A stretch of DNA of 64,000 bases, from assembly GCF_016584665.1 (NCBI RefSeq), contig NZ_BBJB01000002.1, forward strand, positions 1-64,000, written 5' to 3'. A program made the translations under genes and the position numbers. Below, in pieces: positions 15,618-23,411 of the stretch; the stretch's first letter is position 1, and every line of letters begins with the position of its first letter. The notes below the pieces were generated by a model. That model had not been told where the DNA came from. It did no database searches and worked only from the letters and a program-made list of their open reading frames with translations. The stretch is from Pseudanabaena sp. lw0831. GTDB taxonomy: Bacteria; Cyanobacteriota; Cyanobacteriia; Pseudanabaenales; Pseudanabaenaceae.

Positions 15618-15649
15618 AATGTTTTAGATAATGTATATCTAAAACATTG
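15618..15649. repeat. Palindrome in intergenic region
   Basis: CAATGTTTTAGATA and complement flank ATGTA. It lies about 90 bases upstream of a glycosyltransferase start and could be an operator or a repeat. The remainder of 15530-15785 shows no gene. Confidence 0.45.
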
Positions 15650-15702
15650 GATTATATGAGTTGTATATGAATGTATTAAAACTTTATAGAGAAGGAAATC
15701 TT

Positions 15703-15757
15703 AAAGCCCAAAAAAGCAAAACGCCCGCTAAGCGGGCGCTTTGCTTTTTTGGGTTTT
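15703..15757. terminator. Long palindrome with CGCCCGC-TAA-GCGGGCG core
   Basis: Arms of about 25 bases, AAAGCCCAAAAAAGCAAAA, then CGCCCGC, with one or two mismatches, lie beyond the stop of the methyltransferase gene. They end in T-rich sequence in the minus-strand reading, so a terminator for the phospholipid operon is likely. Confidence 0.65.
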
Positions 15758-15785
15758 AGTCTTGTATTACGCCAAGGTACGCAAC

Positions 15786-16646
15786 TCAGATTTGCTTTTC
15801 AGCCGTCACAACTCCAAAAATACCATTGGGTTCCATTTGCACCTGAAAGTTTTGAAAACCAGCCGCTTCAGCCCATTGGCGAATGAGTTCCCAAGAGCGC
15901 ACCCGCATTACCCAAGGAAGTCCAGTATGAGCTGGCAAAGTGCGAGCAATCATTTCTAGCTGAGGATGTTGCGGCTGAATCGTGAAAATCAGCGTTCCTG
16001 ATGGATCGAGAATTCGATAGAGTTGCCGAAAGTGATTTTTAATCAGTGCGTCATTTGGCAAAATCTCATGTAGTCCTGAAACAATTACCAAGTTTGGTCT
16101 TGGCAACACCCGATCAAGATCTTCGTCATTGAACGCATCAGCCTGTTCGATCTGAGCGGTAACTCCGAATTGCGTCGCTAACTGACGAGCCTTGGTAACA
16201 TTCTCTAATTTGTAATCACGCAAGGTGGCAACGATCGCATAATTTTCAAATTCTTGCAACACCTCTAGATCGTAGCGACCACCACCACAAGCAACATCCA
16301 ACAAATGACAAGGAATATTTTGTTGTTGATAGGACTGTAAAACATTGCGAAGTGTGGTTTTCATCAACTGCGATCGCGATCTAATGCCGCGCCATCCCTG
16401 AGAGTTGAGATAGAACCAGTCAATGAGAGTTCCTAGAGGTGTAAGGCCCTTGGGCTGATTTTTATAAACATACTCCAGCATCACACCAGAATCAAAGCCA
16501 TACTGAAAGCCGATCTGAATGCCTTGCGATAGTTTGCCAATGGTTTTGAGAGAGAGATTCATCAATCCGTAGTACCAAGCTTTAGGATTCCAGATCGGTA
16601 GGGGAAGCAAGAGTTGTTCGTAGGTGGGGAATGATTTTTGTAGCAT
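15786..16646 (-). CDS. Class I SAM-dependent methyltransferase (YnbC-type domain)
   Basis: A 286-residue protein. The SAM-binding motif I is LLDVACGGGRYDLEVL near residues 115-130, followed by the motif II-like acidic end ATLRDYK, and the IVSGLHEILPND segment. The N-terminal third (FQYGFDSGVMLEYVYKNQPKG) is typical of the methyltransferase half of the hydrolase/methyltransferase fusions such as E. coli YnbC. The alpha/beta hydrolase half is missing here. It follows PlsC-, CdsA- and CDP-alcohol-transferase genes, which strengthens the YnbABC comparison and suggests methylation of a phospholipid head group or a related lipid. A four-copy heptanucleotide repeat lies 18 bases upstream of the start. 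Confidence 0.75.
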   Translation of the reverse strand: MLQKSFPTYEQLLLPLPIWNPKAWYYGLMNLSLKTIGKLSQGIQIGFQYGFDSGVMLEYVYKNQPKGLTPLGTLIDWFYLNSQGWRGIRSRSQLMKTTLRNVLQSYQQQNIPCHLLDVACGGGRYDLEVLQEFENYAIVATLRDYKLENVTKARQLATQFGVTAQIEQADAFNDEDLDRVLPRPNLVIVSGLHEILPNDALIKNHFRQLYRILDPSGTLIFTIQPQHPQLEMIARTLPAHTGLPWVMRVRSWELIRQWAEAAGFQNFQVQMEPNGIFGVVTAEKQI

Positions 16647-16663
16647 GAAAACCTCTGGGGGGT

Positions 16664-16691
16664 GAAAAAGGAAAAAGGAAAAAGGAAAAAG
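16664..16691. repeat. Tandem heptanucleotide repeat (GAAAAAG)4
   Basis: Four exact copies. On the coding strand of the downstream methyltransferase gene the unit reads CTTTTTC, the same unit and orientation found before the LRR-Roco gene (33320-33354). It may vary in copy number and affect expression. Confidence 0.85.
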
Positions 16692-16712
16692 TAGATTGAA
16701 TAAGGCTTAGTA

Positions 16713-16824
16713 GTAGCCCTGCACTCAAGTGCGGGCTAAAAGCTAAAACCCGTTGAAACGGGTTGAATTTCTTCAGTCGGTTTCAAACGACTTTAGCTTT
16801 TAGCCAAGAACTTGAGTTCTTGGT
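16713..16824. repeat. Multi-hairpin repeat with GCTAAAAGCT ends
   Basis: Four short hairpins lie in tandem: CCCTGCACTCAAGTGCGGG, AACCCGTTGAAACGGGTT, AGTCGGTTTCAAACGACT and CCAAGAACTTGAGTTCTTGG. GCTAAAAGCT and AGCTTTTAGC form an outer inverted repeat. A partial copy occurs at 38747-38817. The layout resembles non-autonomous elements of cyanobacteria. Confidence 0.65.
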
Positions 16825-17466
16825 TTATCTTTCTGCTGATAGCGCCTGTACACGCTCTGTTAGTTGCTGGAGAAAGGTTTGTTTTTGTCCATTCCAGTAC
16901 ATAGCTTCACCAATGCAGATCGAGCAGAGTAATGGGACGATGAGGAAGTCGCCTTTGGGGAGAGCTTTGCCGAGACCATGAAGAAAAATGGGAACAATCG
17001 GTACATGAGGATGTTGCTTGGCTAGATGGGAGATGCCACTTCTAAACTCACCGATGCTTTCAGGAGTGCCTCTAGTGCCTTCAGGATAGAGAATAAGAAT
17101 CTGATTTTCGGCGATCGCATCGGCACAGTTTTTAAAGAAATTGCGATGGTTGCAGCTATTGTCTCGGCAGTTACCCGATTCAGTTGAAACGGGAATAATA
17201 TGTAGAATGTGACGTGCAAACCATGCTAAGCAAGGATTTTGTTGTAGAAAATATTCTTCATTGGCGACGGGACGAAGATACTGCACCTTTGACAAGGGGA
17301 ATAGCGACAAGAGAACAAGGGTATCCAGATGGCTATTGTGATTAGCGACTAGAATTGCGGGGCCAGTTGTGGGCAATCTCTCCCGATGTTGGATGCGCAA
17401 TCCTAGTAAGACTAAGACGATGATTTTTGTGGTCAGAAAGAAGATGACGCTAATAATTTGTTTCAT
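16825..17466 (-). CDS. Lysophospholipid acyltransferase (PlsC-like)
   Basis: A 213-residue protein with an N-terminal hydrophobic anchor (about residues 4-24). The catalytic H-x4-D box is NHNSHLD, and the substrate-binding box is YPEGTRG. Family enzymes transfer an acyl group to 1-acylglycerol-3-phosphate or another lysolipid to make phosphatidic acid. The start overlaps the stop of the upstream cdsA-like gene by four bases, so translation is coupled. In an operon with phosphatidate cytidylyltransferase and a CDP-alcohol transferase, it could supply or remodel the lipid used by the pathway. A repeat separates it from the methyltransferase gene. Confidence 0.87.
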   Translation of the reverse strand: MKQIISVIFFLTTKIIVLVLLGLRIQHRERLPTTGPAILVANHNSHLDTLVLLSLFPLSKVQYLRPVANEEYFLQQNPCLAWFARHILHIIPVSTESGNCRDNSCNHRNFFKNCADAIAENQILILYPEGTRGTPESIGEFRSGISHLAKQHPHVPIVPIFLHGLGKALPKGDFLIVPLLCSICIGEAMYWNGQKQTFLQQLTERVQALSAER

Positions 17467-18416
17467 AGCAATTGTCCGTGGAAGTAAAAGTAAACTGTGA
17501 AGTGGAAAAACAGAGGAGCGGTGTAAGTGAGGCTATCAATGCGATCCAAGATGCCGCCATGTCCTGGGAGCAGATTGCCACTATCTTTAATGCCCAAATC
17601 TCTTTTTAGCGCAGAGATATTCACATCACCGATGAATCCTGTCAGGCTGAGCAGTAGTCCTAGAAAACCAGCATGGATTAAATCAAAGGGAGTTAACCAA
17701 GGTGCTAATGCGATCGCTAATCCTGTGGTTGTCAAAATCCCTCCTAGCAATCCTTCTACAGTTTTATTGGGACTGACTTTGGGAATGATTTTATGGCGGC
17801 CAAATAGCTTGCCGAAGATATATTGAGAAATATCGTTGATTTCAGTCAGCAGTAATAAATACACTAATAAGCCTGTACCACCGGCGATCGGATTGCCGCT
17901 CAGTGGCAGCATGATTAGGTAAGAGAGATGGCTAATCGTATATACATTCAGCATGAGTCCCCAATGAATTGTCCCGATCGCATTCAGAAACCCTTCAGTC
18001 TCGCCGTTGAGCAACATGCGCATCGGTAGGAACAGAAACATATAGATGGGAATGAAGATTAAAAACATTCCGTACCAGCCAATGTAAATCCAAAAATATT
18101 GGAGGACTATGGCAAGGTAGGCCCAGAGTAAAACTCGGCGATCGCTAAAGCGCGTGGGAATTACAGAGAAATATTCTCGGAGAGCGATAAAACTGAGAAA
18201 CATAAAAAAGATGATGGAAACGGGATGTTTCAGCAATATGGCGAGGCTAAAAATAGTCACCATCACCCACCAAGATTTGATACGAGCATTTAGTTCGCTA
18301 TAGTCTGTATCCCAATGACTTAAAGCTAAACCGAGGACGGTAAGGGTGGCGATCGTAAGTAATCCAAAAATTCCAGCGAGAGTATATAACACTGGTGCAG
18401 CTAAATTTATTTCCAT
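17463..18416 (-). CDS. Phosphatidate cytidylyltransferase (CdsA/YnbB-like)
   Basis: A 317-residue protein with about eight hydrophobic helices. The CdsA signature is complete near the C-terminus: SALKRDLGIKDSGNLLPGHG followed by GILDRIDSL. The enzyme makes CDP-diacylglycerol from phosphatidate and CTP in the membrane. It overlaps the CDP-alcohol transferase gene by ten bases and the PlsC gene by four. The chromosome of a cyanobacterium should carry another housekeeping cdsA, so this copy probably serves a special lipid; that cannot be tested in this window. Confidence 0.9.
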   Translation of the reverse strand: MEINLAAPVLYTLAGIFGLLTIATLTVLGLALSHWDTDYSELNARIKSWWVMVTIFSLAILLKHPVSIIFFMFLSFIALREYFSVIPTRFSDRRVLLWAYLAIVLQYFWIYIGWYGMFLIFIPIYMFLFLPMRMLLNGETEGFLNAIGTIHWGLMLNVYTISHLSYLIMLPLSGNPIAGGTGLLVYLLLLTEINDISQYIFGKLFGRHKIIPKVSPNKTVEGLLGGILTTTGLAIALAPWLTPFDLIHAGFLGLLLSLTGFIGDVNISALKRDLGIKDSGNLLPGHGGILDRIDSLTYTAPLFFHFTVYFYFHGQLL

Positions 18417-19045
18417 GATTCAACCTCCTGTAACATTCCTTGAGTGCGATTAATAATTGTCCAAATTTGCAGAAAAATCACTCCAATTAAAAGGATGTTG
18501 AGCCATTGAGAAGGAGCAACCCCTAAGCCAAGGAGCAAACCAATTAAGCCAAATACAAAGGCGCGATCGCTTTTGCCCATTGGGCCTTCGTAATGGCGTT
18601 TATGGTCAATCTCATAGCCCAAGACCCCGACCATTTCCGAAGCGATCGCTAATATTACAATTCCAACAATCAAGGGAGCAGAAATACCAGCAATTAGAGC
18701 AAATGGTAGATAGAGAAAAACATCAGATATGACATCTCCCATCTCATTAAGAATGCAGCCCAATGCTGATTTCTGATTATGTTCGCGAGCCAGCATTCCA
18801 TCGATCGCATTCAGCCCCATGCGTACTAATAAGGCGATCGGCAGAGAGCAGAGAACCAGTTGCGTCGTGGGCAAAAAAGGATTCGCGAGTTGTGTACTTT
18901 GCACAAGTACTAGTCCCGTAACCCCTGACAAAAAAATCGCCGCTCCCGTAACTTGGTTAGGAGAAATTTGCCATGTTGCCAATTGGGTTACTAATGGACG
19001 GAGCAGATTTTGAAAGGCTGATTTGGCTTGGTAGATTGAAATCAT
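18407..19045 (-). CDS. CDP-alcohol phosphatidyltransferase family protein (YnbA-like)
   Basis: A 212-residue membrane protein with about six helices. The CDP-alcohol phosphotransferase motif is present as NAIDGMLAREHNQKSALG followed by NEMGDVISD. The usual first aspartate of D-x2-D-G is Asn here. From memory, E. coli YnbA has the same NAxDGMLARE phrase, so the change would be a subfamily trait rather than damage. It is the first gene of a four-gene overlapping operon. It probably joins CDP-diacylglycerol to an alcohol head group; the head group is unknown. Confidence 0.85.
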   Translation of the reverse strand: MISIYQAKSAFQNLLRPLVTQLATWQISPNQVTGAAIFLSGVTGLVLVQSTQLANPFLPTTQLVLCSLPIALLVRMGLNAIDGMLAREHNQKSALGCILNEMGDVISDVFLYLPFALIAGISAPLIVGIVILAIASEMVGVLGYEIDHKRHYEGPMGKSDRAFVFGLIGLLLGLGVAPSQWLNILLIGVIFLQIWTIINRTQGMLQEVESWK

Positions 19046-19231
19046 TAGCTTCTCCGAAAACTCATGAGCTAATCATGCAACCTGTCCCCCTGTAATGAGA
19101 ATGACTTGATCGAGCAGACTGCGATCGCCTCGAAGTAGATCGAAGTAGGGCGAAGTTTTTTAAATATGTTTATAGACTAGGCGATCACAATTTTTGTGAA
19201 TAGATCAGCGCCCTCGGTACAAATATATACA

Positions 19232-19332
19232 AAAGCTGAAAATGGCTACGCCATTTTCAGCTTTTGAAAACCCTTACTGAGTTTGTTTTTTAATTCTCGA
19301 AAGTGTCCCCACACCTTCAAAAATTGGTATTA
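19232..19332. repeat. Intergenic repeat, CCTTACTGA type, copy 2
   Basis: An AAAGCTGAAAATGGC-TAC-GCCATTTTCAGCTTT palindrome is followed by CCCTTACTGAGTTTG, a CTCGAAAGTG hairpin remnant and ATTGGTATTACT. The order matches 9764-9852. Nothing else was seen in 19046-19231 apart from a few gcgatcgc sites. Confidence 0.55.
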
Positions 19333-19373
19333 CTTGTTTTTTTTGCTAAAATAGCAATCATCATTAACCTTAT

Positions 19374-19399
19374 CTTTTTTTCCTTTTTCCCTTTTCCTT
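19374..19399 (+). repeat. Degenerate CTTTTTC tract upstream of HicB gene
   Basis: A pyrimidine run (TTTTTTCCTTTTTCCC, then TTTTCCTT) ends eight bases before the HicB start. It looks like an eroded version of the exact heptanucleotide arrays at 16664 and 33320. Confidence 0.5.
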
Positions 19400-19407
19400 A
19401 AAACGTT

Positions 19408-19632
19408 ATGCTAAAACCTATCTCTAATTATTTCACCATCGAAACTGAACAAGAAGACGATACTCGTTGGATTGCTGAAATCTTAGAAATTTCAGGGGTT
19501 CTTGTGTATGGCAACTCTCAACAACAGGCAATAACTAAAGCTCAAGCTCTAGCTTTGAGAGTCATAGCTGATAAATTAGAACATGGAGAAATGGCTTTTG
19601 GTTTGACGAGTTTTGAATTTGTTGCAGCATAG
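19408..19632 (+). CDS. hicB: HicB family antitoxin
   Basis: A 74-residue protein with the partial RNase H-like HicB fold: FTIETEQEDDTRWIAEILEI, then SGVLVYGNSQQQAITKAQAL. It lacks a clear C-terminal DNA-binding domain, as do the short cyanobacterial HicB proteins. It is expected to bind and inhibit the downstream HicA mRNA interferase. The two genes are 12 bases apart. The antitoxin is first, the order common in cyanobacteria. Confidence 0.8.
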   Translation: MLKPISNYFTIETEQEDDTRWIAEILEISGVLVYGNSQQQAITKAQALALRVIADKLEHGEMAFGLTSFEFVAA

Positions 19633-19644
19633 AGAATTTATCAA

Positions 19645-19857
19645 ATGAGTCACTGGTCATCAGTAAAAGCCAGAAAAGTATTATCTGGGCTAGAAAAAAT
19701 TGGATGGAAAGTCAAACGACAGTCAGGATCTCACAAAATTTTAGAGAGAGAAGGTTGGGAAGATTATGTTTTTGCTTTTAGAGACAGCGATGAAATTGGG
19801 ACAAAAATGCTTGCTCGTATAGCGAAGAAAACGGGACTGAAACCAGCAAACCTATAA
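19645..19857 (+). CDS. hicA: HicA family mRNA interferase toxin
   Basis: A 70-residue basic protein with the double-stranded-RNA-binding-like HicA fold. The hallmark GWKVKRQSGSHKILER includes the catalytic His of G-S-H. The C-terminus ARIAKKTGLKPANL is typical. HicA cleaves mRNA and halts growth until neutralised by HicB. Pairing with the preceding antitoxin is clear. Six bases separate it from the next gene, so the three may be co-transcribed. Confidence 0.85.
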   Translation: MSHWSSVKARKVLSGLEKIGWKVKRQSGSHKILEREGWEDYVFAFRDSDEIGTKMLARIAKKTGLKPANL

Positions 19858-19863
19858 GTAAAT

Positions 19864-20886
19864 ATGCCAATCTCGCCAGCAATTCGTCCCGAAGCCCTTG
19901 AACAGTGGCTTCCAGAAATGATCCAACAACATTATGTAGTGTTGCTACTACGGCGTATCGGGATGACGCGGCGCAGAGCCGATTGCTTTGTGCGACTAGC
20001 GCTCTACTTATTTTTAAAAGATTGCCAAGCGCGAAAGGTGCTTCCGAAACCACCACTTACAGAGTTATCGTTTCCACAAGGATGGGTTGAATGTAGTTGT
20101 CTCGAAGCCGCAGATGTGTTTTACAGCGACAAAGATCGCGGAGGCGATCGCTCGGCGGGGATGATGCTTAATAAGTTGGTTGATCTGGGGCTAATTCAAA
20201 AACAGTTTGACGGCAACTGCACCCAAGTAAAAATTCAACCACTGCCAGATCTGCTTAAAAGTGAAACTCTCAACTTAAATATAAGCTTTGAGATCGAGCC
20301 ATTTGACCCTCGCAGCGATGCAATTCCGATCGCAAATTTGTTAGCTAGTAACTACAACTGGCTCAATCGCAATAACGATGCAGTCACCTATCGCATTGCC
20401 AATATTCTCCGCGATTGGGCTAGTCAATATGCGACAGGCTTACGAGTATTGCGTCGTGGTGACAATCAAAACCCTGTTGGGTTTTATGCTTTCTATCCGA
20501 CTAAACGGGAATCAGAAATAAAGTTTTTTGAGCCTCCTAGTCGCGGACTGCATTTGAGTCAAGTTTCTGATATCGATCCTTTTCAGATGGCTTTGGCAGG
20601 AGATGAAACCTGTCAGTCTATTTTTGTGAGGAGTTGGGTGATTGATAGTGAATATCGACAGGCATCTCAGCCTAGCCTTTTGCTAGATTCTCAACAAACT
20701 CTCCAGAGAATGCAGCAAGATTTCCCGAATCTATGGGATATGTACACTTTAATCATTCACCCCAATTATGCCGCGTTAGCTGGAGCTTTAGGATTTCAGA
20801 AGACTAGTTCCGATCCGAAGATGCCTCTCTATTGGATGTATCAAGCAGTAGATCGCTTTCTCAAACTTGATATGCAAAAATTATAG
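19864..20886 (+). CDS. Conserved cyanobacterial hypothetical protein, 340 aa
   Basis: Not recognised with certainty. The N-terminal half has an Arg-rich helical region (RRIGMTRRRADCFVRLALYL) and a likely winged-helix-like segment (MMLNKLVDLGLIQKQF). The C-terminal half has strand-helix alternation (GFYAFYPT, YTLIIHPNYAALAGALGF) that could be an acetyltransferase-like fold. No catalytic residues are identified. It begins six bases after the HicA stop, so it may be co-expressed with the toxin-antitoxin pair. It ends at a bidirectional palindrome. Confidence 0.6.
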   Translation: MPISPAIRPEALEQWLPEMIQQHYVVLLLRRIGMTRRRADCFVRLALYLFLKDCQARKVLPKPPLTELSFPQGWVECSCLEAADVFYSDKDRGGDRSAGMMLNKLVDLGLIQKQFDGNCTQVKIQPLPDLLKSETLNLNISFEIEPFDPRSDAIPIANLLASNYNWLNRNNDAVTYRIANILRDWASQYATGLRVLRRGDNQNPVGFYAFYPTKRESEIKFFEPPSRGLHLSQVSDIDPFQMALAGDETCQSIFVRSWVIDSEYRQASQPSLLLDSQQTLQRMQQDFPNLWDMYTLIIHPNYAALAGALGFQKTSSDPKMPLYWMYQAVDRFLKLDMQKL

Positions 20887-20890
20887 CCGT

Positions 20891-20941
20891 AAACCCAAAA
20901 GAGAGTGGCGGCGCAAAGCACCGCCACTCTCTTTTGGGTTT
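20891..20941. terminator. Bidirectional palindrome (GGCGGCGC-AAA-GCACCGCC)
   Basis: Twenty-four-base arms pair with one mismatch around AAA, between convergent genes. The right arm touches the stop codon of the V4R-like gene. The arms start with AAACCCAAAAGA, similar to 30969-31021. Confidence 0.75.
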
Positions 20942-21516
20942 TATGTTTTGACTTCAACCATATATTGAATACGCTTTGAATTAAGATCCCACTCTGTCGC
21001 CTTAGCCATCAAATCTTGACCAGTGAGAGCAGAAAACCACCCTCCTAAAAAACCTGCCTCCACACTAAAAGATTTAACCTCAGCGTTAGTATTGATTTTC
21101 AATATTCCTGAATTCTCGATTGTCACTAGCAAAAGTCCATCTTGAGCATGAGTGAAATCAACAATGATTTTGCCTAGCCCATGTACTCCCCAAAGCTGCT
21201 GTAAGATCGCGAAAAACTCTGGAGCATTCATATTTGCGATCGCAGTTCCATAATAACCTTCAATTTCCTTAGAAACTCTAGAGTAAAAAGACTTGCCCCA
21301 ACTATATCCAAAGGTGTAAAAAGCCATCGAAGCAGCTTCCCCAGCCTCAGCCAATAACGTTTCATGAATGCAATTGAGCAAGACTTCTGGAATTGCGATC
21401 AAACGTTTTCCATCTCGATTGGCTAAAAGCCCAGAGGCTGAGTCAGACTGTACATATGCTCTGGGTGAAAAGTAGTTGGAGGGTAATGACGCAGGACGTA
21501 CTTTGGTTGAATTCAT
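20941..21516 (-). CDS. V4R-domain-like protein (degenerate), Pap-type cluster
   Basis: A 191-residue soluble protein. The C-terminal half follows the V4R fold: EAGFLGGWFSALTGQDLMA then a final strand IQYMVEV. The Cys residues that hold ligand or metal in many V4R domains are absent. V4R domains bind tetrapyrroles or hydrophobic ligands and include the 4-vinyl reductase subunit. In Synechocystis two V4R genes (slr0144, slr0147, from memory) belong to a photosystem II assembly operon with ferredoxin-like genes; this locus has the same elements. A good AAGGA ribosome site precedes the ATG. It is the last gene of the cluster. Confidence 0.7.
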   Translation of the reverse strand: MNSTKVRPASLPSNYFSPRAYVQSDSASGLLANRDGKRLIAIPEVLLNCIHETLLAEAGEAASMAFYTFGYSWGKSFYSRVSKEIEGYYGTAIANMNAPEFFAILQQLWGVHGLGKIIVDFTHAQDGLLLVTIENSGILKINTNAEVKSFSVEAGFLGGWFSALTGQDLMAKATEWDLNSKRIQYMVEVKT

Positions 21517-21554
21517 GATTATTTTCCTTAGAGATTTACAACAAAAAAGAACTA

Positions 21555-21590
21555 TTTTTTTGTGGCGCGGCAGAGATGCGCCACAAAAAA
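21555..21590. repeat. Hairpin between cluster genes (TGGCGC stem)
   Basis: TTTTTTGTGGCGC and GCGCCACAAAAAA enclose GGCAGAGAT. It separates two genes of one strand and may partly terminate transcription. Confidence 0.55.
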
Positions 21591-21599
21591 TAATTATTC

Positions 21600-22064
21600 T
21601 TACTTACCACTCATCATTTCATGAGCCATTTGCACATAGGGAGTCATCAATTCTACTTGATTTTCGGGCAGTCGCGCCTTAATTGCCTCCCCTAGAAACT
21701 TGTAGCCTTGATAGTTTAGCTGCATAGCCAGAAAGATATTCTGCTGCCAGTAAAGCACCCGATCTTTAAGCATTTCTGCATCTTCAAAGAGCATGGCAAG
21801 AGCAAGGCAGCGCAATCCCAAGGTCATATCACGTTGGCATCGATCTACACCCAGTGTATCCATCGGTCTAGCTTCAAAGCGATCTCCATTTCTCATAGCT
21901 GTCACGGCATGGCTAATGATTTCTGACTCCTTGCGCTCTATGGCGCTGTAGGCTAGTTTACGAGCCTGCCAAGTGGACAAAGTCTTGTCTAAAAGCTGAA
22001 AATCTTTAGCGTCAACGTAGTTTCCATCAGCATTCTTCAGTACGTTTTCTAGTAATGTAATCAT
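21600..22064 (-). CDS. Phycobiliprotein-like (phycobilisome domain) protein
   Basis: A 154-residue helical protein with the globin-like phycobiliprotein pattern. The segment RCQRDMTLGLRCLALAM aligns with the chromophore helix of allophycocyanin and phycocyanin (C-x-R-D-x3-x-L-R), including the bilin-attachment Cys and the Arg and Asp that contact the bilin. DAEMLKDRVLYWQQN matches the following D-x-L-x-x-R-V-L helix. The N-terminal part is shorter and diverged, so it is not a normal rod or core subunit. It may bind a bilin as sensor or carrier. Neighbouring genes encode V4R and ferredoxin-type proteins, as in the slr0144-0152 operon. A GAGG ribosome site precedes the ATG. Confidence 0.75.
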   Translation of the reverse strand: MITLLENVLKNADGNYVDAKDFQLLDKTLSTWQARKLAYSAIERKESEIISHAVTAMRNGDRFEARPMDTLGVDRCQRDMTLGLRCLALAMLFEDAEMLKDRVLYWQQNIFLAMQLNYQGYKFLGEAIKARLPENQVELMTPYVQMAHEMMSGK

Positions 22065-22215
22065 TTTTATTACCTCTGTTTAGTTAATTCTTAAAACTTG
22101 AAATAGACTTGAAATCAAACTTCTTCATACAATCTTAAAAACCTATGTCACCTTCTGCGCCATCGGTGCAGGTTTTGGATTTGGCTTTTAATGGTGTCAA
22201 GACACTTAAAATCAT

Positions 22216-22566
22216 TTAATCCCAACTAATCTTATCCTTGACGTAAGATATAGTCGATGAATTAGAAGTTTGGGTAGTGGATTGCCACTTCACTGTTGCA
22301 AATAGCTTCTCAACGGTCAGAGATTCAACATTATGTGAATTGCGAACGCCAACTAGTGGGGAAACATGCAGAACAACCCTCTTTTGCTGACTTGCTCTTG
22401 TACGGATATCAACAACAGTACTTGGGCGTTTACCAGTACTAGGGTTGAGCGATCGCTTAATCCAACGATTAAATCCACTCCAAATCCCCTTTAACCACCG
22501 CCACAACAAGCCCGATACATCTGTCTTCAAAATATTGACGGAACTGGGACTATTTTTCTTTTTCAT
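22216..22566 (-). CDS. Small basic hypothetical protein, 116 aa
   Basis: Not recognised. The protein is rich in Arg, Lys and Ser. An amphipathic stretch with several Trp residues (LLWRWLKGIWSGFNRWIKR) lies at residues 18-38 and could bind membrane or another protein. The C-terminus is Ser/Thr-rich and probably flexible. A strong AGGATAAATC site precedes the ATG. It lies 17 bases after the V4R gene in the same operon. It might be a linker-like partner of the phycobiliprotein-like product, but this is guesswork. Confidence 0.6.
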   Translation of the reverse strand: MKKKNSPSSVNILKTDVSGLLWRWLKGIWSGFNRWIKRSLNPSTGKRPSTVVDIRTRASQQKRVVLHVSPLVGVRNSHNVESLTVEKLFATVKWQSTTQTSNSSTISYVKDKISWD

Positions 22567-22583
22567 GATTTATCCTGCCCAAC

Positions 22584-23294
22584 TTAGGCTTTAACTAAAA
22601 GGTCAACTTCAAGGGGGATTTCTTCAGCACTGAAGCGTTGTTCGATCTCCGAAACAGTTGCGCCTGAAGACATCCAGAACTCGGCGGCGCGAATACGTTT
22701 CGCGGAGCCAACTAAAAAACGACAATAATCATTACCCATGGAATAGCATTGAACCTCTGTACTACTAAGATCTTTCTCGAAGATTACACTGAAGAATCCT
22801 GCTAATAGACCAGCATAAAGATGACATACTGGCTTACCAATTTGCCCCAAAGTCTTTGCCACAGCAGAGTCAAAGAGATCGACAAAAATAAAACCTTCTT
22901 TTAAAGAACTCATGTCTAAGCTCCATGTCCCCCAACCTTGAGCCGTTAGCGGCCACCACCAAGTTTCCATTGCAAAGGCAAGATTAGAGGTGGCTAAGGT
23001 CAGGTTGTAGTATTCCTTGAACCAGCTTGCGAACGCGATCGCATCTTGCTTACCCCAGTTTTGACCGATCATATAGAGTAGCCAACCAGCAGAGTCGCCC
23101 ACTTCATGCTCTAAACCCTTCAGTAAGGAAACGATAAAATCTTCACCTACCAAGAGATTGCGTTGCTTGTGATAGTCTTTAATCTCTCCTTCCTTCATAT
23201 TAAAATCAAAAAAGGTATAGCGGCTGTAATGACATACTTGCCATACTGATGGCATAGGCGTGGCTGGAGTCCGAAAGCTTGTAATCTCAGGCAT
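22584..23294 (-). CDS. V4R domain protein
   Basis: A 236-residue soluble protein. The V4R core is clear in the second half: LYAGLLAGFFSVIFEKDLSS, then VQCYSMGNDYCRFLVGS, where the two Cys residues occupy the usual ligand positions. The N-terminal half has an extra region with aromatic clusters (ETWWWPLTAQGWGTW). A small helical C-terminus (ATVSEIEQRFSAEEI) follows. V4R domains bind tetrapyrrole-like ligands. This copy keeps the conserved Cys pair, in contrast to the paralogue at 20941-21516. It is likely the slr0144/slr0147 counterpart. Confidence 0.8.
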   Translation of the reverse strand: MPEITSFRTPATPMPSVWQVCHYSRYTFFDFNMKEGEIKDYHKQRNLLVGEDFIVSLLKGLEHEVGDSAGWLLYMIGQNWGKQDAIAFASWFKEYYNLTLATSNLAFAMETWWWPLTAQGWGTWSLDMSSLKEGFIFVDLFDSAVAKTLGQIGKPVCHLYAGLLAGFFSVIFEKDLSSTEVQCYSMGNDYCRFLVGSAKRIRAAEFWMSSGATVSEIEQRFSAEEIPLEVDLLVKA

Positions 23295-23411
23295 GATCTA
23301 AATTTTCCTATTTAAAATTAGTTTTCAATTAAGTCCCTCAGCATAGTTAAGGAGTAAAACCAGAGCCTGTACTGCGCGGGTGGCAAAGGCTTCTAGGTTT
23401 TGCTTAGCTAC

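Noticed and set aside
16664-16691. Possible promoter or polypurine tract specific to one gene
   Set aside because: The same heptamer is found upstream of another gene, so it is a dispersed repeat rather than a gene-specific site.
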